Source: an uncultured delta proteobacterium
GTDB taxonomy: Bacteria; Myxococcota; Myxococcia; Myxococcales; 40CM-4-68-19
DNA: 64,000 bases
Direction: 5' to 3'
Assembly (NCBI GenBank): GCA_903911145.1
Contig: CAIWCD010000049.1
Span: forward strand, 1-64,000
Shown piece by piece: positions 54,045-61,685 of this stretch. The position numbers and the translations under genes are program-made. The notes beneath the pieces were generated by a model, which saw nothing but the letters and a program-made list of their open reading frames with translations, was not told the origin of the DNA and searched no databases. Position 1 is the stretch's first letter. Each line of letters begins with the position of its first letter.

Positions 54045-54839
54045 ATGAAGCTGGGCGATATCCTCATCCGTCAGGGAGCAATCGACACCGAGAAGCTGGA
54101 GGCAGCGCTCTCAGATCAGCGTGCGTTCGGTGGTCGGCTTGGACGAACGCTCGTCGACCTCGGGTACCTCACCGAGGAGAAGCTCGTCGTCGCGCTCGGT
54201 GAACAGCTCGGTCTGCCGCCGGTCGAACTCGACGCGCTGGCTTCCGACTCCGAGGCGCTCTCGTGCCTGCCCGTCGATGCTTGCGAACGATACGGCGTAT
54301 TTCCGGTCAAGGTTGATCGACAGACTTCGACGCTCTGGCTCGCGACGGCCGAGCCCGATCGCAACAACCTCCAGGAGGTCGCGCAACTGACGCAGATGAC
54401 GATCGAGCCGATGATCGCGCCGATGAGTGCGATCGATCGCGCAGTGCGACGCCTCTACTATGGCGAACGCAGTGAGAAGGAGCGCGAGCCTCGTCGCACG
54501 GGCGAGGCGATTGCGCGCATTCCACGGGACCAGAGCATGCCGCCGTTCAAGCGGCCTGAGGTCTCCGGCGCGGACGTCTCGGGTCCGCAGCGGCCCATTC
54601 CTTTGAGTGCGCAGTCGCCCGATGTCAGCGGGGAGTCTCTGCCCCTCCACCTGATCTCGCCCGCGGGGCCGCGCGCCGATGACCCCACTGCCGAGCTGCG
54701 CGAACTTCTCATCCGCCTCGAGCGCACCGTTTCGGCGCAAGGACGCGCCTTCCGCAGCCTCATCGAACTGCTGCAGGAGAAAGGCATCGTGCGCCGCGGA
54801 GAGCTTGGCGCGCGCACGAGCAAAAAGCCGGGGATCTAG
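54045..54839 (+). CDS. MshEN/GspE-N domain protein without ATPase
   Basis: 264 residues. The N-terminal GspE-N/MshEN fold starts KLGDILIRQGAIDTEKLEAA and continues GGRLGRTLVDLGYLTEEKLV, ALGEQLGLPPVELDALASDS, FPVKVDRQTSTLWLATAEPD and AIDRAVRRLYYGE. Such domains bind cyclic-di-GMP when the L-G-L motif pattern is complete; here RLGRTLVDLGYL and QLGLPPVEL are compatible. No ATPase domain is attached. The C-terminal third is a charged linker and a helical tail. The ATG abuts the previous stop (TGA then ATG). A free-standing c-di-GMP sensor is possible. Confidence 0.75.
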   Translation: MKLGDILIRQGAIDTEKLEAALSDQRAFGGRLGRTLVDLGYLTEEKLVVALGEQLGLPPVELDALASDSEALSCLPVDACERYGVFPVKVDRQTSTLWLATAEPDRNNLQEVAQLTQMTIEPMIAPMSAIDRAVRRLYYGERSEKEREPRRTGEAIARIPRDQSMPPFKRPEVSGADVSGPQRPIPLSAQSPDVSGESLPLHLISPAGPRADDPTAELRELLIRLERTVSAQGRAFRSLIELLQEKGIVRRGELGARTSKKPGI

Positions 54840-54846
54840 CGGCGAG

Positions 54847-54871
54847 GCTTCGTGTATTTCCTACACGAAGC
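54847..54871. terminator. perfect 10-bp hairpin between convergent genes
   Basis: GCTTCGTGTA pairs perfectly with TACACGAAGC around loop TTTCC. It lies between the stop of the MshEN gene and the end of the TPR-CNB gene, covering that gene's TAG. It could terminate in both directions, but no T run follows on either side, so it may instead be a transcript-end stabiliser. Confidence 0.45.
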
Positions 54872-56672
54872 TCATGCCGTCGTGACCGGGGCCGTGGCCC
54901 GAAAGCACAGCTGCACTTTCGCTGCGCCGCCGATCGGTCAGCTCGCTCACCATCTCGAGGATCTGCGGGTGCGTAAGGATCAGCTCCTGGAAATCCTCGG
55001 GGGGCAGCCGGAGCAGGATGGTCGTGCTCAAGGCGGTCACCGTCGCGCTCGCGGGCTCATTGCTCAGCAGTGACATCTCGCCGAACATCTCGCCCTCTTT
55101 CAGGCGAGCGAGCTCGACTTCGCGCGCGCCTGCGACCTGCTTGTGCACGCGTACGCCGCCGTGGAGGATGAGGAAGAGACCGTTCGCGGCCTGCGCCTCG
55201 CGAATGATGACGTCGCCCGCGGCAGCCTGCTTCATCTTGAACCGCTCGACGATCGCGCGCCGCTCGCCCGGATCGAAATCGCGGAAGAGCGGGGAGATCG
55301 CCATCACGTTGTTGACGAGGCGCTGCCGATAGAAGTTCTTCAACGACGTCGCGACAGAGGGGTAGCGCGCCACGGTCTCGCGCAGCACGTCGTCGGAGAT
55401 CTCGAACAACTCGGTCTCCGCTTCCGCGACGACATTTGCGGCGCGCGCCGCACCGGAGAGCAGCGCCATCTCGCCGAAGAAGGCGCCTTCTCCGAGCGTC
55501 GCGAGCACCAACTCCGCGCCGTCCGGCAAACGCTTGAAGACCCGCACCCGGCCCTCAACCACGACGAAGAAGCTGCGGCCCGCCTCGCCCTCACGCAGGA
55601 TCATCTCGCCGGGTGCCCAGCGTTTGTAGCTGAGGCGATTGACGAGCTCGACGAAGGCCTGCTGCGGAAGATCGTCAAAGAGGGGAACCTTCGCGGGGAG
55701 TCGCACAGGCTTCGGCGGAACGAGTGAAGAGAAGACCGCCTCAAACTCACCCGTCGTCGCGAGGCCCAGTGGCTCGTGCTCCTCGGGGCCTGCCTCGACG
55801 TTGTCACTCTCGACGCTGAGCAGCTCGATCTCGTCTTCGTCCTGGGCGAGGAGATCCGCGATCGGGCGCGCAGCCGCGCCAGCAGGACGCGCGCTCGAGC
55901 TGTCTCGAATCGTTGGTGTACCAACGATCTCAGCGCGCGCACGAAGCGGCGCATCATCCTCCGTGATGATCTCGATCTCGTCGCTCGGCGGTAGCGCGAT
56001 CACGCGCGGCGCGGACTTCTTTTCGGGCACAGGCGCGCTCCCGCCCTTGACTGGCGCGGGAGTTCCGCTCGTAGGCGTCGCGCGCGCAGACGGACCGGGG
56101 ACAAGCTCGAGCTCTTCGGCGGGGCCAGCGTCGAGCTCGATGGGCGCTCGCGATCTCGCGAACGGTGCGGGGCGAGGCAGGACCTGCGCAGCCGCACTCG
56201 CACCACGCGTCCCCTCGAGCATCGCGCCGATCTGATCGACCGCCTTGTGCCCCTCCGCGAGTTCCATCTCGCTCACACCACGCGCGCCCGCGCCGATCCC
56301 CTTGGCCACCTTGGGCTGGGCAGGCTCTGTCGCAGGCTTCGCGAAACGCCGACCGTTCATCTGCGCCAGGTCCTGCTGCGCCGCCTGGTTCTTCGGATCG
56401 ATCTCGAGAATGACCTTGAATGCGCCGATCGCCTTGATCAGTTGCCCGTCCTCACCGAACTGCCGCCCGGCCGTCTGGTAGCAGGCGATGGCCTTCTCTT
56501 CGATGCCGAGCCGACGATACGTGTCGCCGAGTTTGAGACGGTGCTGCATGTCCTTCGGCTCGAGTCGCGCCAACTGTTCGAGGATCTCGGCGGCCTTGTC
56601 GAACTTGCTCTTGCCGAGAAACTCGGCCGCCTGATCCTTCAGCTTGCGGGTGTCGACTGTCGGGGAGGCCAT
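54861..56672 (-). CDS. TPR protein with two cyclic-nucleotide-binding domains
   Basis: 603 residues. An N-terminal TPR pair (LKDQAAEFLGKSKFDKAAEI, LKLGDTYRRLGIEEKAIACY, IKAIGAFKVILEIDPKNQAA) leads to a 200-residue disordered linker (Pro/Ala/acidic) that contains repeat copy D. Two CNB domains follow (about 310-440 and 450-590): LVLATLGEGAFFGEMALLSG with AARAANVVAEAE, and VELARLKEGEMFGEMSLLSN with EPASATVTALS. Both keep FGEM but the phosphate-contact Arg is partly lost (GAARAA, NEPASA), so cyclic nucleotide binding is uncertain. The ATG at 56672 has AAGGTGA upstream. Likely a signalling scaffold. Confidence 0.85.
   Translation of the reverse strand: MASPTVDTRKLKDQAAEFLGKSKFDKAAEILEQLARLEPKDMQHRLKLGDTYRRLGIEEKAIACYQTAGRQFGEDGQLIKAIGAFKVILEIDPKNQAAQQDLAQMNGRRFAKPATEPAQPKVAKGIGAGARGVSEMELAEGHKAVDQIGAMLEGTRGASAAAQVLPRPAPFARSRAPIELDAGPAEELELVPGPSARATPTSGTPAPVKGGSAPVPEKKSAPRVIALPPSDEIEIITEDDAPLRARAEIVGTPTIRDSSSARPAGAAARPIADLLAQDEDEIELLSVESDNVEAGPEEHEPLGLATTGEFEAVFSSLVPPKPVRLPAKVPLFDDLPQQAFVELVNRLSYKRWAPGEMILREGEAGRSFFVVVEGRVRVFKRLPDGAELVLATLGEGAFFGEMALLSGAARAANVVAEAETELFEISDDVLRETVARYPSVATSLKNFYRQRLVNNVMAISPLFRDFDPGERRAIVERFKMKQAAAGDVIIREAQAANGLFLILHGGVRVHKQVAGAREVELARLKEGEMFGEMSLLSNEPASATVTALSTTILLRLPPEDFQELILTHPQILEMVSELTDRRRSESAAVLSGHGPGHDGMSFV
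55911..55931 (-). repeat. dispersed short repeat, copy D (one-unit, in coding sequence)
   Basis: Minus strand GAGATCGTTGGTACACCAAC. It lies in frame inside the disordered linker of the TPR-CNB protein and encodes EIVGTPT. It is nearly identical to intergenic copy C, so the similarity is at DNA level rather than protein level. See the repeat-family finding. Confidence 0.6.
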
Positions 56673-56676
56673 CGGA

Positions 56677-58770
56677 TCACCTTGTGGTCGGCGCATCAGC
56701 AGCGGCCGGAACTGCGCAAGCGTCGCGAACGCGTCGCTCAGGATCGTGGGTCAACGTCGCCCGCAACAACTCGCTCGGACCGTCGTGAAGCTGCGCAAGC
56801 AGCGTGCATGCCGCGGCCCGATCGCCGCCGTCGTCGCTCCAGAGCGAGACCCGCGCAGCCTCCGTGGCATTTGGAGGAACAGCGACAGAGGGAAGCTGCG
56901 CAAGCAGTTGCCCTAGACAGCCCGGCCTGGCAGCGCGAGTCGGCGCCGGATGCACCACCGAGTTCGCGAGCGCAATCCGCGCGGGCGCATTCCAATCGAT
57001 CCCACTGTCCGCGACCGCCTTCTGGGCCGCATCAGGATCGGCAACAGAGGCCTCGTCCCTGGCTGGGAAACAGTCGGCAGAGAGCGCAGCTGTGCTGGGC
57101 GCGGTTGGGAGAGATTCGCCGCGCGCGGCCATCGCGACTGCACGGTCGGGATCGGACCGCAACTGCGCTGCGATCTCCGTGGCGCCTTTGGCGTCGAGGG
57201 AGATCAGTGCGCGCAGCGCCGAGGCAAGCAACGGATGCGAACTCGGAACAACAACGTCTGCGGCCAGCAACTGCTTCAGTCGCGCGGCGGCGTCCTGGCG
57301 CGGCGTCGCTCCGTTCTTCTCCTGCCGGGCGCGCACCATCGCCATCAGCTTCGCGATCTTCTCCCGATCTGCAGTCGGTGCGCGCATCGCAGCCTCGGCC
57401 AACTCCCGCGCAGCAGCGGCATGATCGTCCGACTCCGACTTGTGCGCGGCCCGCTCATTCTCGAGCGCCGCGAGCTCCCGCTTCACCACGGCAAGCAACT
57501 GCGGACCCGCGCGGGAAGCATGGAGCTTCTCGATGACGATCGACGCAGTCACGGGGAGCGTTCCCGTCGCACGAGACGCCACTTCGCCGAGCGCCAGTTC
57601 GACCGCAGGTGACACCAGAGCCGCTTTTGTCACATGCGTCCCGTCGCTCCCGCCTGCACTGGTCTGTGCAAGCGCCTCGATCAGAACAGCGGCGCGTTCC
57701 GCGGTGATCGACCGGAGTGGAAGCGTTCCCTTGTCCGCCTTGAGCAGCAGAACCAGAGCCTCTCCGAATGGTGCAGGAGAACAGCCGTGGGCAAGCAGAG
57801 CCGCTGCGCCGGGACGGCGGGCGAGGAGAGCCGTCGCGCATAAAGTCTGCGCAGGAGCCACGGCCGCGAGCGCACCAGCGGCAAACTCCGCGTCCTCCGC
57901 GTCGCCCTGCGCACGAAGCGCCAGCGCCGTCTGCGCGCCCGCCAGCGCGTCGCCGCCAAACGATCCGAGTGCCTCGACCGCCGTTGAAGAGATCAGCGGC
58001 ACGTTCTCGCCAACAAGTTTCTGCAGCGCAGGAATGGCGCTCTTCGCCGCCGCGAGACCAAGTCCGTCTGCAGCGGCGGCCACCACAGCTCCGTCTCTGT
58101 CATCGAGGAGAGGCGAGAGCTTCGCGACATCATCAGGGCGGCCGAGCAAGCCAAGATCATGCGCGCCCGCTGCGCGCCAGGCCGAGACCGCTCCGCCGAG
58201 TCGCTCGAGCGCGCGTGCACGGCGGGTCTGCTCCTCGTGAGCGAGTTGCTTCTCCCGCGGAACGCCACAGCGTTCGAGCGCCTCGGCGACCGCCATCCGC
58301 ACAGGGGGGCCACTGCGCGCGAACGCTCCGTGCAGGTAGGCGATCGAACGCTCGTTGCACCGCGCACCGAGAACGCGCGCGGCCGCAATTCGCACCGTCT
58401 CGTCGAGGTCGCTCAACGAGGCCGAGAGCGCGTCGTCTGCGAGCGCGCCTCGCTCCGCCGGATCGCGCGATCCCGCTCTGGGCGCGGCCGCGAGCGATTC
58501 AATCGCCGCGATTCGCACTTGCGCGGCAGGGTCGCGCGTCGCTCGCTCAAGCGCGACCCAGATCTCATCGTCGTCCCGCCGTTCCAACTGGCCGAGCGAA
58601 CGAACCGCCGCGGTCCGCTCCCGCGGAGTCGGGGCGTGGAGGCCTTGCAGAGCCACCGTGCGCGCACTGGGACCGCACGCGATCGCGAACGAGAGCGCCG
58701 CACACAGCAGCGTCATTCGCGCCGATATGTTCGAACGCCGTTCGCCCGGATCCGCGTGCGTCATCGTCAT
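56677..58770 (-). CDS. HEAT-repeat lipoprotein
   Basis: 697 residues. A possible type II signal with FAIACG (MTLLCAALSFAIACGPSART) starts after an 18-residue lead, so the true start may be the ATG at 58716. The rest is a series of HEAT-like helical repeats (AAVRSLGQLERRDDDEIWVA; AAQVRIAAIESLAAAPRAGS; RIAAARVLGARCNERSIAYL; VAAAADGLGLAAAKSAIPAL), used as protein-binding solenoids. The function is unknown. The start overlaps the stop of rluB by four bases, so the two are translationally coupled. It is 4 bases upstream of the TPR-CNB gene. Confidence 0.8.
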   Translation of the reverse strand: MTMTHADPGERRSNISARMTLLCAALSFAIACGPSARTVALQGLHAPTPRERTAAVRSLGQLERRDDDEIWVALERATRDPAAQVRIAAIESLAAAPRAGSRDPAERGALADDALSASLSDLDETVRIAAARVLGARCNERSIAYLHGAFARSGPPVRMAVAEALERCGVPREKQLAHEEQTRRARALERLGGAVSAWRAAGAHDLGLLGRPDDVAKLSPLLDDRDGAVVAAAADGLGLAAAKSAIPALQKLVGENVPLISSTAVEALGSFGGDALAGAQTALALRAQGDAEDAEFAAGALAAVAPAQTLCATALLARRPGAAALLAHGCSPAPFGEALVLLLKADKGTLPLRSITAERAAVLIEALAQTSAGGSDGTHVTKAALVSPAVELALGEVASRATGTLPVTASIVIEKLHASRAGPQLLAVVKRELAALENERAAHKSESDDHAAAARELAEAAMRAPTADREKIAKLMAMVRARQEKNGATPRQDAAARLKQLLAADVVVPSSHPLLASALRALISLDAKGATEIAAQLRSDPDRAVAMAARGESLPTAPSTAALSADCFPARDEASVADPDAAQKAVADSGIDWNAPARIALANSVVHPAPTRAARPGCLGQLLAQLPSVAVPPNATEAARVSLWSDDGGDRAAACTLLAQLHDGPSELLRATLTHDPERRVRDACAVPAAADAPTTR

Positions 58771-59594
58771 ACCTTGCGGCCTCGCTTCGGCTTCGGCGGA
58801 CCGTGACCATGTCGCCGCGCCGGGAGCGAGATGTTGCGCGGCTTCTCTCCCGCCTCGGCCTTCTTGCCCGCCTGCGCGCGCAGCATGTCAACCTCGCCGC
58901 GTGTCAGTTCGCGCAACTCTCCCGGCAGAAGGCCCTGCACGTCGATGCCTCCGTAGTCAGCGCGGAAGAGCTTGATGACCGGCGCGCCGGCCGCTTCCAT
59001 CAAGCGCTTGACGAGATGCTGCCGGCCCTCGGCGACGACGACACGGATCCAGGTGTTCTTCGGCGTCTTGCTGTGCAGCGACGCCTCGAGTGCCTTGGCT
59101 CGCCCGTCCTCGAGACGAACTCCCTCGAGGAGTCTCCCGATCAACTTGTCGGCAGCGGGTCCGAGCACATGTCCGCCAACCTTCGCGAGGTAGGTCCGCT
59201 TGACGCCGAACTTCGGGTGCATCAACTCGTGCGCGAGTTCGCCATCGTTGGTGATCAGGAGCGCGCCTTCGACGTCATAGTCGAGGCGCCCGACCGGATA
59301 GACCCGCTCTGTGATGCGCTTGAGGTACTGCGCGATCGTCGGCCTTTCCTGCGGATCGCTCATCGTCGTCACGCAACCGGCCGGCTTGTAGAGGACGTAC
59401 CAGACCTTCTCCTCCTCCTCCGCGATCTGCCGTCCGTCGACGCGAATCACGTCCTCGGCGAGATCTGCCTTGGTCCCGAGTTCGCGCACGACCTTGCCGT
59501 TCACTTCAACATGCCCCTCCGTGATCAGCGTCTCGGCCTTGCGGCGCGACGCGATCCCGGCATGGGCGAGAATTTTCTGCAGCCGCTCTTGCAT
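58767..59594 (-). CDS. rluB: 23S rRNA pseudouridine synthase (RluB/RsuA family)
   Basis: 275 residues. An N-terminal S4 RNA-binding domain (QKILAHAGIASRRKAETLIT, GHVEVNGKVVREL) is followed by a pseudouridine synthase core with KPAGCVTTMSDPQERPT and the catalytic Asp105 in PVGRLDYDVEGALLITNDG. The C-terminal basic tail (ARRHGHGPPKPKRGRKV) is typical. RluB modifies U2605 of 23S rRNA in E. coli; the close relatives RluE and RluF and RsuA cannot be excluded. The position after scpB is the usual linkage. Confidence 0.92.
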   Translation of the reverse strand: MQERLQKILAHAGIASRRKAETLITEGHVEVNGKVVRELGTKADLAEDVIRVDGRQIAEEEEKVWYVLYKPAGCVTTMSDPQERPTIAQYLKRITERVYPVGRLDYDVEGALLITNDGELAHELMHPKFGVKRTYLAKVGGHVLGPAADKLIGRLLEGVRLEDGRAKALEASLHSKTPKNTWIRVVVAEGRQHLVKRLMEAAGAPVIKLFRADYGGIDVQGLLPGELRELTRGEVDMLRAQAGKKAEAGEKPRNISLPARRHGHGPPKPKRGRKV

Positions 59595-59600
59595 GGGTTC

Positions 59601-60728
59601 CTACGCTCCCTTGTTGTCCGCTGGCGCGGGAGCGGAAGTGCCCTGGGCCGCATGTTCATCTGGTGCTGCCTCGATGCTTTGAGTACCAATTGTTGCTGTA
59701 CCAACGATCTCGGCGCCGGCCTGGTGCGAGCGAATCAAGACCGCTCCCGCCATCGACGTGTGCGGCGACTCGCCCGGCGCACCTGTCCCGGCACCCGGGG
59801 GCGCGAGGACGGCCGCGGTGCTCTTGGCGTGCGCGTCGGCAACCTCCATCGCCTTCTCGAGTTGCTCGAGCGCGGCATCGCTCTCGACCGACGCCTCCTT
59901 CATCTTCTGCTCGAGGACAGGATCGTGCGCGAGCGCGGTGAGACCCGTCACGGGCGGCGCGTCGGGCGTCTCCTCCTCGACGATCTTGCGGCTCTCTTCC
60001 GAAAGTTCCTGGAACTCGCGCAGCGTCGGCAACTGCGTCAGGTCGCGCAGGTTGAACAACTCGAGGAACTCCTTGCTCGTGCCGTAGATCAGCGGCCGCC
60101 CTGGCTCGTCCTTCTTGCCGAGGATTCGGATGAGCTTGCGCTCGAGCAGCGCCTTGGTCACCGCGCCGCAATCGACGCCGCGGATGTCTTCCATCTCAGG
60201 ACGCGTCAGCGGTTGCCGATAGGCAATGATCGCCAGCGTCTCGAGAGCCGCGCGCGTGAGGCGCAGCGGCTTGACCTGCAGCATGCGGCGCACGTATGCG
60301 CCCACCGCGGGCTCCGTGCGCAATTGCCAACGCCCACCGAGATCCGCGAGCGCGATGCCTCCCTTGCGCGCGACATACTGCTCGCTGAGCGTCGCCATCC
60401 CCTGCGCGACCTGCTCTTGCGAGAACTGCGTCGCCTCCATCAGTCCGGGCAGGTCGAGCGGCTTCTCGGCAGCGAAGAGAAGCGCCTCGAGGACCTGGCA
60501 GACGCGCTCCGGCGCAGCGAAGCGCGCGGCCTCTGCAAGCAGCTTGAGGTCGTCCTGCGCAGCCGCAACGAGCTCCTCTTCATCGCTCTTCTTCGGATCG
60601 CTGGGGAACTCGATCTCACTCGGCGGCCGCGCGAACAGTTCGCCCGCGGGTGTCGTGATCGGCTCGGCCGCGGCCGGCGCGGCCTCCGCATCCTTCGCCG
60701 CCGTTTCCTTCTCAACCTCGGTAGTCAA
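59601..60728 (-). CDS. scpB: segregation and condensation protein B
   Basis: 375 residues. Two winged helices form the ScpB core: VCQVLEALLFAAEKPLDLPG with LADLGGRWQLRTEPAVGAYV, and LTRAALETLAIIAYRQPLTR with EMEDIRGVDCGAVTKALLER, LIRILGKKDEPGRPLIYGTS and FLELFNLRDLTQLPTL. ScpB helps ScpA and SMC in chromosome compaction. The 60-residue N-terminal and 130-residue C-terminal extensions are unusually long and disordered, and the C-terminal one contains repeat copy E in frame. It overlaps scpA by 17 bases. Confidence 0.92.
   Translation of the reverse strand: MTTEVEKETAAKDAEAAPAAAEPITTPAGELFARPPSEIEFPSDPKKSDEEELVAAAQDDLKLLAEAARFAAPERVCQVLEALLFAAEKPLDLPGLMEATQFSQEQVAQGMATLSEQYVARKGGIALADLGGRWQLRTEPAVGAYVRRMLQVKPLRLTRAALETLAIIAYRQPLTRPEMEDIRGVDCGAVTKALLERKLIRILGKKDEPGRPLIYGTSKEFLELFNLRDLTQLPTLREFQELSEESRKIVEEETPDAPPVTGLTALAHDPVLEQKMKEASVESDAALEQLEKAMEVADAHAKSTAAVLAPPGAGTGAPGESPHTSMAGAVLIRSHQAGAEIVGTATIGTQSIEAAPDEHAAQGTSAPAPADNKGA
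59676..59712 (-). repeat. dispersed short repeat, copy E (two-unit, in coding sequence)
   Basis: Minus strand: CGAGATCGTTGGTACAGCAA, then CAATTGGTACTCAAAGC. It encodes EIVGTATIGTQS within the disordered C-terminus of ScpB. It aligns with intergenic copies A and B over both units. See the repeat-family finding. Confidence 0.6.
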
Positions 60729-61683
60729 GCGCGACTCCTTCCGCAGCGGTCGAGAGCAGCGCCGCCGTGCGCGACAGATAGATCTCTCCGTGCAGATCCG
60801 CCTGGTGCACGCGGATCAATTTCAGCTTCGCCATCTCCAGCACAGCGAGGAACGTCGGCACGACGCGATGGCGATCCATCTCGCCGAGATCGGCAAAGAG
60901 CGTTGAGAATCCGATCCTCTCCTCGACGCGCAGCCGATCCGCGATGGTCGAAATCCGGTCGCCGATCGAGAGGCGTTCGACAAAGACTTCGTGCGGGATC
61001 TCGATCTTCCGCTCGACGAGGATCTTCGCGAACAGCTCGATGAGCCGATAGACGGACAACTCCGGCGACTTCATCCACGTCACTTCGTCAGGGAAAAGCG
61101 GCAACTCCTCGCGTGCGCGCCGCACGAACGTGTCGCGCCCGAGTTGCGGAAGCCGCCCGATCTTGAGCGCCGCGTCCTTGTACTTTTGATACTCGAGCAG
61201 CCGACGCACCAACTCTTCGCGCGGGTCGGGACCGATCTCCGTGTCCGGCGCGTCCTGCGATTCGTCGCGCGGGAGCAGCATGCGCGACTTGATGTGCGCG
61301 AGCGTCGCGGCCATCAGCAGATACTCGGCCGCCAGATCGATGTTCAGCTCGCGCGCACGATCCATGTACTCGAGGTAGCGATCGGTGACGAACGAGATCG
61401 GAATGTCGAAGATGTCGAGCTTGTGATCCTGGATGAGCGAGAGGAGCAGGTCGAGCGGCCCCTCGAACTTCGCAAGATGGAGAGACAGCGCATCGGGATC
61501 GAGCGCCGGACCGCTCCCCTGGCCCACTTCCGCGCTCTCGACGATCACGGCGCCAGGCGGCATCGGCGTCACCGACGACGGCACGGCAGCGACAGCAACG
61601 CGCCCAGGCGCTGCGGCCACGGTCGCGTCGACCGTCGAATCCGCGCCCGATGCGGGCGAGGAGTTGTGCGGCTCATGCGACAT
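60712..61683 (-). CDS. scpA: segregation and condensation protein A
   Basis: 323 residues. It has the kleisin N-terminal SMC-contact helix region LHLAKFEGPLDLLLSLIQDH, KLDIFDIPISFVTDRYLEYM, EYLLMAATLAHIKSRMLLPR and a C-terminal winged helix region (FSTLFADLGEMDRHRVVPTF, LAVLEMAKLKLIRVHQADLH). ScpA bridges SMC heads. A 50-residue Ala/Pro-rich N-terminal tail is present. Order trpS-scpA-scpB-rluB is a common deltaproteobacterial-type linkage; scpA starts just after trpS (two bases between). Confidence 0.93.
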   Translation of the reverse strand: MSHEPHNSSPASGADSTVDATVAAAPGRVAVAAVPSSVTPMPPGAVIVESAEVGQGSGPALDPDALSLHLAKFEGPLDLLLSLIQDHKLDIFDIPISFVTDRYLEYMDRARELNIDLAAEYLLMAATLAHIKSRMLLPRDESQDAPDTEIGPDPREELVRRLLEYQKYKDAALKIGRLPQLGRDTFVRRAREELPLFPDEVTWMKSPELSVYRLIELFAKILVERKIEIPHEVFVERLSIGDRISTIADRLRVEERIGFSTLFADLGEMDRHRVVPTFLAVLEMAKLKLIRVHQADLHGEIYLSRTAALLSTAAEGVALDYRG

Positions 61684-61685
61684 CG

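Noticed and set aside
57768-61043. Plus-strand open frame of 1091 codons
   Set aside because: It runs antisense across the HEAT, rluB and scp genes, has no domain and is Arg/Ala/Leu-rich, as expected of GC-rich antisense frames.
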